The notes under the pieces are model-generated. The model saw nothing but the letters and a program-made list of their open reading frames with translations, did no database searches and was not told the DNA's origin. From positions 3,985,001 through 4,049,000 of the forward strand of contig JANTQA010000008.1 of NCBI GenBank assembly GCA_027625915.1: a DNA stretch of 64,000 nt, written 5' to 3'. Position 1 is the stretch's first letter. Each line of letters starts with the position of its first letter. Below are positions 10,151 through 19,471 of the stretch, piece by piece. Both the position numbers and the translations under genes were made by a program. The DNA comes from Anaeramoeba flamelloides (lineage: Eukaryota; Metamonada; Anaeramoebidae).

Positions 10151-13100
10151 TATCCGAATATTATTTTTTATTCTGCTGATCCCAAAACTTTTGAAGGGAT
10201 CAGCACTCCCGAGAATACAACAAAATTTTATAATATATTATTGATAATATTCTCTACTTTCAAATTTTGTATATACCAAGTTTCAAAAAATTCTGATTAA
10301 CTAAGAAAGTCAAAAAAGTAAATTTTTTTAGTTTTGTGAGATCAATTGTTTTTTTCCATTTTTTCAGAAAAAGAAAAGATTTAAATTCATTTTATTTCCC
10401 AAATTATCAAAATTTATAGCCTTTTTATGGTAATTTCCTTCATTATTACAAAATACCATGACTTTGTCCCATGAATAATAATATAAAGTTTTTATTTCTT
10501 TTTTGAGATAATTCTCTAGGTTAACCAAAAAAAATGATTTATTCGACTGCTTAAAAAATATTTTTATTGTTTTAAGAAGGATAAATATAATTATTAAAGT
10601 TTTAAAGTCAATGGGAAAAATTTTTCAAAAGAAATTGTGTTTTTATTCCAAGATAAAATTTGATATTTCAAAATAAAATTTTCTTGAAGATATTTTGGAA
10701 TTTTGTAATTTTATCCTCAAAATTCAAAATCAATTTTTTTCTGACAAAAATGATTTGTGTTAAAAGGATTTGTGTAATAAGACCAAACTATTTATTAAAA
10801 AAATTTTTCAAAATTCATATTTTTTGGGATTTTTTTTCATTTTTTGAAAACCAGATAAGAACTATTTTAAAGCTTTATTTTATAAAAAAATTTTGTTTCA
10901 TCAACAGATCTCAATTTAATTGATAAACTTTTGATAAAGTTCTATCAAATTTTCATTTATTAAACCAACTATACTTCAATTAGTTTTATTGACTGAGATT
11001 CGAATTGAAATATTAACAATTAAAAATAATAACCAAATAATAATTTTTCTTTTCTAATCAAGATTTTCAAACTTAAAATATAAAATATATTTTTAACCAT
11101 TTCCAAGAATTAACTGAATTGTTAATAAAAATAATTAATTACTTTTTTTTTGTTTTATATTGGAAAAATAGGTATATTAAATTTCAAAAAAGAGACCAAA
11201 ATCAATAAATTGTTAAAATGAAATTAAATCATCGATATCATAAGCCAAAACAAAAATTAAAAAAAAAAAATTTTCGAAGATCTTGACAAGATTTCATTTT
11301 ATATTTAAAAAATACTACCCCCTTACTAGTTTTTTAATTAAAAGAAGTTAAGGACTAGGTCACATAAAAGGGAGAAAAGATTATTTGTTTAGGAAGAAAA
11401 TTTAACAAACTGATATTTTCAAAGTAAGCAATTAATTGAAGAAAATCGATTTTTTTTAAAAAAATAAGAAATCAAAAACATTATCATAATTCGATAATGT
11501 GATTAAAAACTTTTTACATCTTTTAAATTATTCACTTCATTGGAATTAATTGGTTCTTATCTTTTTTTTTATCTTCAATTTTCATTTTTTCGTTTTAGAT
11601 TTTTGTTTTTTTGTTTTTGATTTTTTATAAAAGTCAATTTTGAAAAAAAACTTTTAAAAATTCTAAACAAAAATAAAAGAAAGTGAGACGATATAATCAT
11701 TTTTTCAAGATTATATATTTATAAACTAAAAATATTCTTGTATAAAATGATAATTTTCCAAAAGAATGGATAAATTCTACAAAAAGTTTCAAGGGAAAAC
11801 AACAAAAAATTTTTTCAATATTTTATTTTTTCAAAAATTTATAATTTATTTACTCATTACTTTTTCAGAGAAAACTTAAATTTGAAGAATATTATATATC
11901 TTATTTCTTTTAATATTTTTATTCGTTTATTCTTATAAAAAAAAGTGAATTTATCATTTTTAGCTGGTTTCTCTTTTAGTGAAATTGAGTTGAGTATAAT
12001 TTTAATATATTTAATTAAGAACTGGTATTTCAACTCTTATGGTTTATTACTAGTATTTGATTTAGTATCTTTTTTATATTACATTATTGGATAGCTTAAT
12101 TATAATATATTTAAAACAATTGAATACATTTTATGAGAAAAAGATTTTGTAATATTATACGATCCACTTAATGGGCCATACATTAAAATTGACAAAATAA
12201 AAAAAACGAAATTGTTAATTTTTGCTTTATTTTAAATACAAATCTTTATTTTTTATTACTAATATTCAATTTTATTAAATAATAGAGATAAATATATAAT
12301 CATACAATTATTTCAAAGATTGAATTTAAAAATCTAATATCAAATTAAATTTAAAAATTAATTAATAGATTTTTTATCAAAATTTAAATTATACATAGAT
12401 CAACATTCTTATCTTTAAAATACAAATTGTTTCACTAATAAACATTATTTCGTTGATAAAAAATTTTAATGAATACATTATTTTTATACAATAAACTCTG
12501 GGTTTCACCAAAAGGTACTTTTTTATACAAATAAAACACATACAATTCTTCTATTTGTTGAAAAACAATGAATTAATTCAAGATCTTATTGTTTAAGATT
12601 TTTAAATAAAAAAAAATAAAAAATAAAATCAAAATAAAAGATTAAAAACAATTAATTGTACTGATATTAATAAAGTTCAATTCAAATAAAATAGTGGAAA
12701 AGTAAAAGAATTTTTTGAAAAAATAATCAAAATTCCAAATTTTGAAAAAACCAATTAAAAACCAATTGAGAAAAAAATTGGCGAAATCCAAGAATAGTAG
12801 AGTTTTTTTCAAAAAGATATTTTGTATTCAAAAGTTAAATTCTCAAGAAAAAAGAGAAATTTCCACGGAACCTTAGTGACCAATTTTAAAAAAACCATTC
12901 AACTAGTGTTTTTCATTGTATATTGTAAAATGTAAAGCTTAGAGAAGAAGAACAAAAAGAACAATAACAAAAAGAACAAGATCAAAAAGAAGTGAATATA
13001 TTTTACAAAAGTTAATTTTCCTTTTGTGACTTTAAGATTTTACTATTGAAAAGGCTATAAAAATGAATAGTATCCTTTATTGTTTTATATACTTTAGAAA

Positions 13101-13244
13101 AAAAATTTTTTGTAAAATACAAAAAATAGGATTAATGTGTATGATAGTATCCCAAGCATTTTATTTTGATAGTAATTCATAATGATAATATAAGATGGTG
13201 AGATCAGAATTAACACAGAGTTTTTATTTAAGTTGAAATAACTA

Positions 13245-13694
13245 TTACAGCCGTTCCAAGGCTACCATAAAATTCTAAATAAAACACAATTGATTTTTCT
13301 ATTCCTTTTTTCTATTTTCAAAAAATTTGGAAATAAGAGTAATTATTCAAAAAAAATTTCAATATGCGAGCTATTATTCAAATTTTTGAAAACACCAAAT
13401 ATAAAATTCAAGATCACATGAAACTTAAAAATTATTTGTCTAAAAGAGCCCCAAAAAATATCAATATTGACTGATCTTTATAAATTTACCTTTTTTGAAC
13501 TATATTTTAAAGTGCTTCATGAAACTTGAAAATTTTTTTTTTTAATGTTTCAAAATTTTGAATAATAGCTCATATATTGAAAATTTTTTTGAATAATGAC
13601 TCTTATTTCCAAATTTTTTGAAAATAGAAAAAAGGAATAGAAAAATCAATTGTGTTTTATTTAAAATTTTATGGTAGCATTGGAAAAACTGTAA
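13245..13694. mobile_element. 450-bp foldback element (long-arm MITE)
   Basis: Arms of roughly 145-150 bp (13245-13395 and 13550-13694) are inverted copies with few differences. The outer ends are TTACAG and CTGTAA. The arms share GGTAGC/GCTACC, AAACACAATTGATTTTTCTA, TTTGGAAATAAGAG, and a centre-proximal GCTATTATTCAAA. The TA-CAG ends recall Tc1/mariner termini, but there is no transposase. Transcribed, it would form a long hairpin. Confidence 0.75.
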
Positions 13695-13777
13695 CAAATT
13701 TACTAATCAAATAAAAACAAAATCACATCATTGTTTTTGTTCTGAACATTGATGTATTTTTAAAAGTGTCCAAGTTA

Positions 13778-13808
<31 letters not shown>

Positions 13809-14169
13809 TTATTAATAAGAACTGGTTATTCAAAAAAAGCCTACAACCACTGAATTGGACTTGTATAAATAATTTGATTAATCAAATATTTTTTTGTTAT
13901 GAAAAAATAATAAGATTTTTAAAAAAACTTTGATATGTTTGAAAAAATGATAATTATTTTAAATAAAATTAGATACTTTCTAATTAATTTTTGATTAGAA
14001 TTAACTTGTTTGAATAAAATATTTTTTTGGCAAAGAAGTGGATTTAATATAAAATAATTAACAGTTAAACAAGAAAATTACATTATTGTGTATTCTAGAC
14101 TTTTAGATGAAAAACTCAAAAAATACTCTCTCTCTCTCTCTTTTTTTTTATTGTTGAGCAGATTTGATT

Positions 14170-14390
14170 CAACAAAATTACCTCCTGTTTGCAGTTAGGT
14201 TTTTTTTAATTTAAAAAAATTGAGTATAAACTTTGATTGTTCTCTATTCTTTTGAATCCTGGAAAAGCGTTGTTATGTTTTCTTGAGTTTTCTGTTTATT
14301 TGGAAAATCGATTGATTCAACAAATAAAGCAGAAAACCTCAAGAAAACCTAGGCACTCTACGGCACTTGTGACACTCCCAGAAACTCTAA
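14170..14390. repeat. Palindromic dispersed repeat, third copy
   Basis: It contains AATTACCTCC, GCAGTTAGGTTTTTTTTAAT, TTTTCTTGAGTTTTCTG and the complementary GCAGAAAACCTCAAGAAAAC, ending CCTAGGCACTCTACGGCACT. It overlaps short reading frames on both strands that are by-products of the palindrome. Confidence 0.6.
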
Positions 14391-14835
14391 AATTGTATTT
14401 AGGGTTTTTTATCCTAACTTTAATGTAGGCAGGATTACAGTAAAATACTCTGTTTTTTAAAATATTTGTGTTTTTTTTTGAAAGATAATTTACCACAAAC
14501 TCTGATCTAGACAATTTAATATTTAATTTAAATATTATTTAATACCAGAAATATTTTTTGTTTCTAGAAAAATCCTAATAAAAAGAGTAAAACAAATAAG
14601 GTTAAAAAAATAAAATTCGTTGCTTGTATTATAAAAAAAGCGTTAATTTAATCAACAAACATTAAATAAAAATAACAATATACTAAAAAAAATTTTCTAT
14701 TAAAAAAAAAATTATTAGAAATAAAAATAAAATTTATAAATATTTTCAATAAATAAAATTTCAGTATTAAAATTTAGAAATAAAATTAAAAATTAAAAAA
14801 ACAAAATAAAAACACCATCATTTTGTATCTTGGCA

Positions 14836-17800
14836 TTACTTCTGTTTTACCGATTCTTCCAATTTTTGTAAAAAACTAGATTTTGGATTCATTTGATAAT
14901 ATTCTATCACACCATTTAATTCATTCATAATTTTTTTAAAATTTAAATTAGGAGATAGAATTATTTTTCCGGTTACCCAATAGTTCACAATAATTTGTAA
15001 GGAATCAAGTGATCTTTTTGAATAATCGATGAATATTAGATTTTTTTTAATATTTTTAAATTGTAAAACCCAATTTCGAATAAGTTTTGATCTAACCAAT
15101 GCTATTGCCAATGGCAATTTAATATGATTTTCTTTATTATTACCTTCCACTTCAACCTCATCTTCCACTTGCACTTCATCTTCATCTTCATCTTCATCTT
15201 CATCTTTATCTTCATCTTTATCCACGTCTTCGTTGCCATTTTGATTATTTTTTATTTTATTCTTCTTCTTATTATTAATTTTAATTGTTAAAAACACAAT
15301 ATTTTTTAAATTTGATATTTTTTTAGGGTTAAAAAATGGATAATTTTTAAAATAATTCAAATTTCTTTTTTGAGGCAATTGATTATTAAATATCTTCAAT
15401 TTGTTATCAAAAACAAAAACGCCAGTTAAAATAGCAAGTATGAATCTTTTTGTTTGAATTTTATTTATATTATTATTATTGATAATTTTTAAAAATGATT
15501 GATAATATTTACCGAATTTTATTTTTAAAAGATCAGTATAGAAGTTTTGTAAATATTTTTTTCTCTTTATCTTTTTCTTTCCCTGTCCATTTCCTGTTTC
15601 ATCATCATTATTATTAAAATGAAAAAATAAATATAAATCTTTAAGAAATGGATTGTTGTTTATGATATTATTACGAAGAATAAAATTATTAATAGATTTA
15701 AGTGTTGAAAGCTCAATAATATCTTTATTTGCAAATTGAACGAAAAGAACATCCCAATTATTTTTAAGGAATTCTAATATTAACAATGCGCCTTCAGACC
15801 CGACCAATCTATTAGTTAAATCTAATTTATTGATTAAAATAATTTTTTTTGATATAGAATCACAAAGTATTTGAATTTGTTCTATAGAAAAGAATTTTGT
15901 ATTATTATAATTAATACTATTCTGACTATGATTCTTATTCCCAATATTAAGACCATGATCGTTTTTAATTTGGTTTATATTTACATTATTTGCCTTATTA
16001 TTATTCTGGGTTTTTTTATCACCATCATCATCCCCACCATTTTTTTTTTTCTTATTAAGATTTATTGCATCAGTACTTTCATTATTGTCTTCATAATGAT
16101 CACAATCTTTATTAATTTTTAATTTTGTATTATAGTTTTGATTTAAATTTAAAAATTTTTTATCGAGCCCTTGAAGAATTGGCCCTGCATTCTTTGCACT
16201 CATAATGGATTTTGGTTTTAGATTCATTGCATTTTGAAATTTTTGAATTGAAATATATTTTTCGCCTTGTCTATTTAATAATTTTGATAATTGTAATTGA
16301 CAATTTGAATTTTTTGGATTTTCATTACTTAATTTTTTAATTGCTTTTATTGCAAAATTCAAATTAGTTTTTGATTTAACGACGGCTAAATATAATTTCG
16401 CTTCAAAATTTTGAGAATCTTTTTTTAATACTAAATCAAATCTTTCCTTGGCTTGCTTATAATCTTTTAATTTCAAAAATATTTTTCCTAATGATAAATT
16501 TGTTTCAATAATTAAATTATTATTTGTTTGATTAACTTTTTTTCTTTCTTTTTTATCATCATGATCATATTTGTCATTGTTGTTGTCGTCATCATTTTTA
16601 TTTTTATCTTGATATATATATTTCTTATTTATTGAAATATAATTATTGTTTTTTAATAGAAATTCGCTAAAATAATACACTGCTTGATTTAATTCTTTTT
16701 TATACTTTTTTTTAAAATAACTTTCTTTTAGTAATTTACCAAGAGTAAATAGAATTTTGAGACGAATTTGTTCAAAATCTTTTGTTTTTTTTTTGAAAAA
16801 TTTATTTTTAAATAGAAATCTATTTCGGTTATTTCCGGAATTATTATTATTAGTGTTATAATTCTGGTTAATATCATTTTCATTCTCAATTAAAATATTA
16901 GTATTCACAATTAAATTATTATTTTTTTTTTCGGGATTTATTAAATTATTTAATTGATCTAAAGCAATTTGATATTTTGTTATTGCCATTTTATTTTTTT
17001 CAATTTTAATGTAAATTTGTGCTGATTTTATATTGGGTAAAGGATCTAAAGGATCAATAGATTCAATATAAACCAACCAATCAAGAGCCTGGCTATATAA
17101 ATTATTTTCTTTCATAATTTTTGCTATTGCTAATGCACTCTCCTTATGCTTTGGGTTTTTTTGTTGGATGTCTAAAAAGCAATTCAAGCTTCCATTTTTA
17201 TCGTCCAATTCAAGTAATATCATACCTAAGTTATATAAAATGGATAAATCAGTTGGCCTTAATTTGGAAGCAATTTTAAAATGTTTTCTTGCGTTTTTCT
17301 TTGTTGAAAAGGAAGAGCAAAGGATTGAAGCTAAATTGTTGTGGGCACATATATGATTGGGATTATATTTTAAAGTTTTTTTATAACAATTTATCGCTTC
17401 ATCAGATTTCCCTTTTTTAATTGCAAAATTCCCCAATTGAAAATACAATTGCGCATAATCTTTTTTCGAACTTTTTGATGTGTTTCTTGAACGACATTTA
17501 TTTAGTCCCTTTTTAAAGATTTTAATTGCTTTTTGTTCTTCATTTTCTTTTCCTTCATCACTGTCTTTTTCTTCTGAATTGTTCTTATTATCTTCTTCTT
17601 CTTCTTCTTCTTGTTTTTCTATTTCCATTTCTTTTTGTTTTTGTTTTTGTTTTTCTTTTTCCTTTTCTTTTTCTTTTTGTTTTTCTATTTCTTCTTCTTC
17701 TTCTTCTTCTTTTTTATCTTTTCGTTCCTTTTTTTCGTCTTTTTCAGTCGAATTTTTTTCTTCCTTTTCTTTTTCTTTGTTATTAATTACCCAAATCCCA

Positions 17801-18573
17801 TAAAGTAAATAACCTTTAGGATTGTCTTGATAATTTTTAATTAATTGTTTAAAACACATTTTTGTTAATTGGTTTAAATTAAATTTATCAAAAAAGATGG
17901 ACAATTTTTCAAATAATTCAAAACTTATTTTTTTTTTCAATAATAAAAAGTTCGTAAAGGCTTTTGAAGCCTCTGAAGATTTTAAATAATCTTGGTCCAA
18001 ATTAAAAAAATTTTTCCAAATAGTTTCTTTATTTGGTAACTCAAAAACTTCATTTAAGTAACTTTGTAATTGTGAAGATTTAGATCCTTCCACACATTCA
18101 TCTGATCTAAATTTATGAAGATGATTTTTCTTTAGATTTTTTGGAGTGTAAACCACTAATTCAATATTCTTTTGTTGTTTTGTTTTTTTTGTTTTGAGTT
18201 TAGATGCTAGAGTGGTATTGTTTCTTGTTGTTTTTTGAATTTCTTTTTCTTTTTTTTTATCATTTTCTTCTTCATTACTACTTTCCTCTTCCTCTTCATC
18301 GCTATTACTTTCTTTGTCTTTCTTTTTCTTCTTCTTTTCTTTTCTTTTTCTTTTTTTTTTTTTCCGTATATCTTCTTCACTACTACTTTCCTCATCTTCT
18401 TCATCACTATTACTTTCTTTATCTTTCTTTTTCTTTTTCTTTTTTCTTTTTTTTTCTTCACTTTCATTATTTGCATCTTTCTTTTTCTTTTTTTTTTTCT
18501 TTTTTTTTTCGTTTGTCTTTTTTTTTTTTCCGTTTATCTTCTTCACTACTACTTTCCTCTTCCTCTTCATCAC
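14836..18573 (-). CDS. Large TPR-repeat protein (main reading frame)
   Basis: A 1,245-residue open frame. The first about 125 residues are Lys-rich runs alternating with acidic Ser/Glu blocks. A helical region follows, with an acidic/Gln insertion. The TPR units begin around residue 350: for example YFQLGNFAIKKGKSDEAINC followed by YKKTLKYNPNH, then LYNLGMILLELDDKNGS. A second TPR group (about residues 690-800) includes SLGKIFLKLKDYKQAKERFD. TPRs are protein-protein scaffolds, so no specific function can be assigned. The C-terminal about 110 residues resemble the second half of a BTB/POZ domain (SLDSLQIIVNYWVTGKI), interrupted by an acidic insertion. The frame runs open upstream of its first Met into the reading frame ending at 18467, so the N-terminus is very probably longer. 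Confidence 0.8.
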   Translation of the reverse strand: MMKRKRKVVVKKINGKKKKTNEKKKKKKKKKKDANNESEEKKRKKKKKKKDKESNSDEEDEESSSEEDIRKKKKRKRKEKKKKKKDKESNSDEEEEESSNEEENDKKKEKEIQKTTRNNTTLASKLKTKKTKQQKNIELVVYTPKNLKKNHLHKFRSDECVEGSKSSQLQSYLNEVFELPNKETIWKNFFNLDQDYLKSSEASKAFTNFLLLKKKISFELFEKLSIFFDKFNLNQLTKMCFKQLIKNYQDNPKGYLLYGIWVINNKEKEKEEKNSTEKDEKKERKDKKEEEEEEEIEKQKEKEKEKEKQKQKQKEMEIEKQEEEEEEDNKNNSEEKDSDEGKENEEQKAIKIFKKGLNKCRSRNTSKSSKKDYAQLYFQLGNFAIKKGKSDEAINCYKKTLKYNPNHICAHNNLASILCSSFSTKKNARKHFKIASKLRPTDLSILYNLGMILLELDDKNGSLNCFLDIQQKNPKHKESALAIAKIMKENNLYSQALDWLVYIESIDPLDPLPNIKSAQIYIKIEKNKMAITKYQIALDQLNNLINPEKKNNNLIVNTNILIENENDINQNYNTNNNNSGNNRNRFLFKNKFFKKKTKDFEQIRLKILFTLGKLLKESYFKKKYKKELNQAVYYFSEFLLKNNNYISINKKYIYQDKNKNDDDNNNDKYDHDDKKERKKVNQTNNNLIIETNLSLGKIFLKLKDYKQAKERFDLVLKKDSQNFEAKLYLAVVKSKTNLNFAIKAIKKLSNENPKNSNCQLQLSKLLNRQGEKYISIQKFQNAMNLKPKSIMSAKNAGPILQGLDKKFLNLNQNYNTKLKINKDCDHYEDNNESTDAINLNKKKKNGGDDDGDKKTQNNNKANNVNINQIKNDHGLNIGNKNHSQNSINYNNTKFFSIEQIQILCDSISKKIILINKLDLTNRLVGSEGALLILEFLKNNWDVLFVQFANKDIIELSTLKSINNFILRNNIINNNPFLKDLYLFFHFNNNDDETGNGQGKKKIKRKKYLQNFYTDLLKIKFGKYYQSFLKIINNNNINKIQTKRFILAILTGVFVFDNKLKIFNNQLPQKRNLNYFKNYPFFNPKKISNLKNIVFLTIKINNKKKNKIKNNQNGNEDVDKDEDKDEDEDEDEDEVQVEDEVEVEGNNKENHIKLPLAIALVRSKLIRNWVLQFKNIKKNLIFIDYSKRSLDSLQIIVNYWVTGKIILSPNLNFKKIMNELNGVIEYYQMNPKSSFLQKLEESVKQK

Positions 18574-19471
18574 TATTACTTTCTTTGTCTTTCGTTTTCT
18601 TCTTTTTTCTTTTTTTTTTTTTTTTTTTTTTTTTCTTCACTTTCGCTACCTTCGTCTTTCTTTTTTTTTTTTTTTTTTTTAGTTTGTCTTTTTTTTTTTT
18701 TTTTCGTTTATCTTCTTCACTACTACTTTCGCTATCTCCATCACTTTCACTATTACTTTCCTCATCTATTGCCTCAGCACTATTACTTTCTTCCTTACTA
18801 GAGTCTTCTTCATCACTTTTACTTTCTTCACTTTCGCCTTCTTTTTTTTTCTTTTTTCTTTTTTTCGTTTTATCTTCTTTGCTTTCGCTATCTCCATCAC
18901 TTTCACTATTACTTTCTTCATCGATGGCCTCAGCACTATTACTTTCTTCCTCACTAGAGTCGGCTTGATCTTTTCTTTTATTCTTCTTCTTCTTTATTTT
19001 TTTTTCTTTTCTTTTCTTTTTCTTTATTTGTTTTTCTTCTTCGCTCTCACTATCTCCATTACTTTCACTATTACTTTCTTCATCCATAGTCTCAGCACTT
19101 TTACTTTCTTCCTCACTAGATTCGACTTGATCTTTTCTTTTCTTCTTTTTCTTTCTTTTTTTTTCTTTTCTTTTCTTTTTTTTTATTTGTTTTTCTTCTT
19201 CGCTTTTGCTCTCTTCATCACTTTCACTATTACTTTCTTCATCGATGGCCTCAGCACTATTACTTTCTTCCTCACTATAGTCTTCTTCAGATTCACTTTC
19301 CTCTTTTTTTTTCTTTTTTTTTCTTTTTGATCTGCGATAAGGATCTTCTTTCTCAGCTTTTGTTTTCTTTTTAGGTGTTTTTTGTTTTTGTTTTTCTTTT
19401 TTTTTTTTTTTTTTTTTTTTTTGCTCATCCAAAATTGTAAAGTTAATCAAAAAAAATGAATAACAAAACAT
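18467..19471 (-). CDS. Lys/Glu/Ser-rich N-terminal segment, probably the same gene as the TPR protein (apparent frameshift)
   Basis: A 334-residue frame made of repeated units: an acidic block such as EEESNSAEAIDEESNSESDG followed by a basic run of KKKKRK type. The last unit, KDKESNSDEEEEESSSEED, is nearly identical to units just inside the downstream TPR frame (KDKESNSDEEDEESSSEED). The two frames overlap by about 100 bases and differ by one base within A-runs on the coding strand (about 18480-18530). The simplest reading is one gene of about 1,550 codons broken by a homopolymer length error or a real frameshift. The start is uncertain: Met at 19471 precedes an atypical hydrophobic stretch, while ATGAGC at 19428 starts a MSKKKK frame that would need another slip in a 20-plus A-run. 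Repeats may differ between alleles. Confidence 0.5.
   Translation of the reverse strand: MFCYSFFLINFTILDEQKKKKKKKKEKQKQKTPKKKTKAEKEDPYRRSKRKKKKKKEESESEEDYSEEESNSAEAIDEESNSESDEESKSEEEKQIKKKKRKEKKRKKKKKRKDQVESSEEESKSAETMDEESNSESNGDSESEEEKQIKKKKRKEKKIKKKKNKRKDQADSSEEESNSAEAIDEESNSESDGDSESKEDKTKKRKKKKKEGESEESKSDEEDSSKEESNSAEAIDEESNSESDGDSESSSEEDKRKKKKKDKLKKKKKKRKTKVAKVKKKKKKKKKRKKKKTKDKESNSDEEEEESSSEEDKRKKKKDKRKKKEKKKEKERCK

Larger units (their letters stand above)
9423..14835. other. Gene-poor intergenic region
   Basis: I see no supported gene in 5.4 kb. It contains a degenerate transposon-like segment (about 9830-10150), a Lys/Gln-coding low-complexity scrap near 12940-13010 interrupted by stops, a 450-bp foldback element (13245-13694), a 27-A run (13782-13808), a CT microsatellite near 14128, and a palindromic repeat copy (about 14170-14390). 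The reading frame at 10660-10923 is Phe/Lys/Asn filler. Confidence 0.6.

Noticed and set aside
10660..10923. 87-codon plus-strand frame
   Set aside because: Composition is that of AT-rich non-coding DNA (Phe, Ile, Lys, Asn).
12940..13015. Lys/Gln/Glu-coding scrap (AAAAAGAACAA repeats)
   Set aside because: Stops interrupt the Glu/Gln frame, and no start, splice site or neighbour supports a gene.
17480..19330. Phe/Ser/Leu-rich plus-strand frames up to 254 codons
   Set aside because: They are antisense shadows of the Lys/Glu/Ser repeats of the TPR gene; Phe is antisense to Lys codons.
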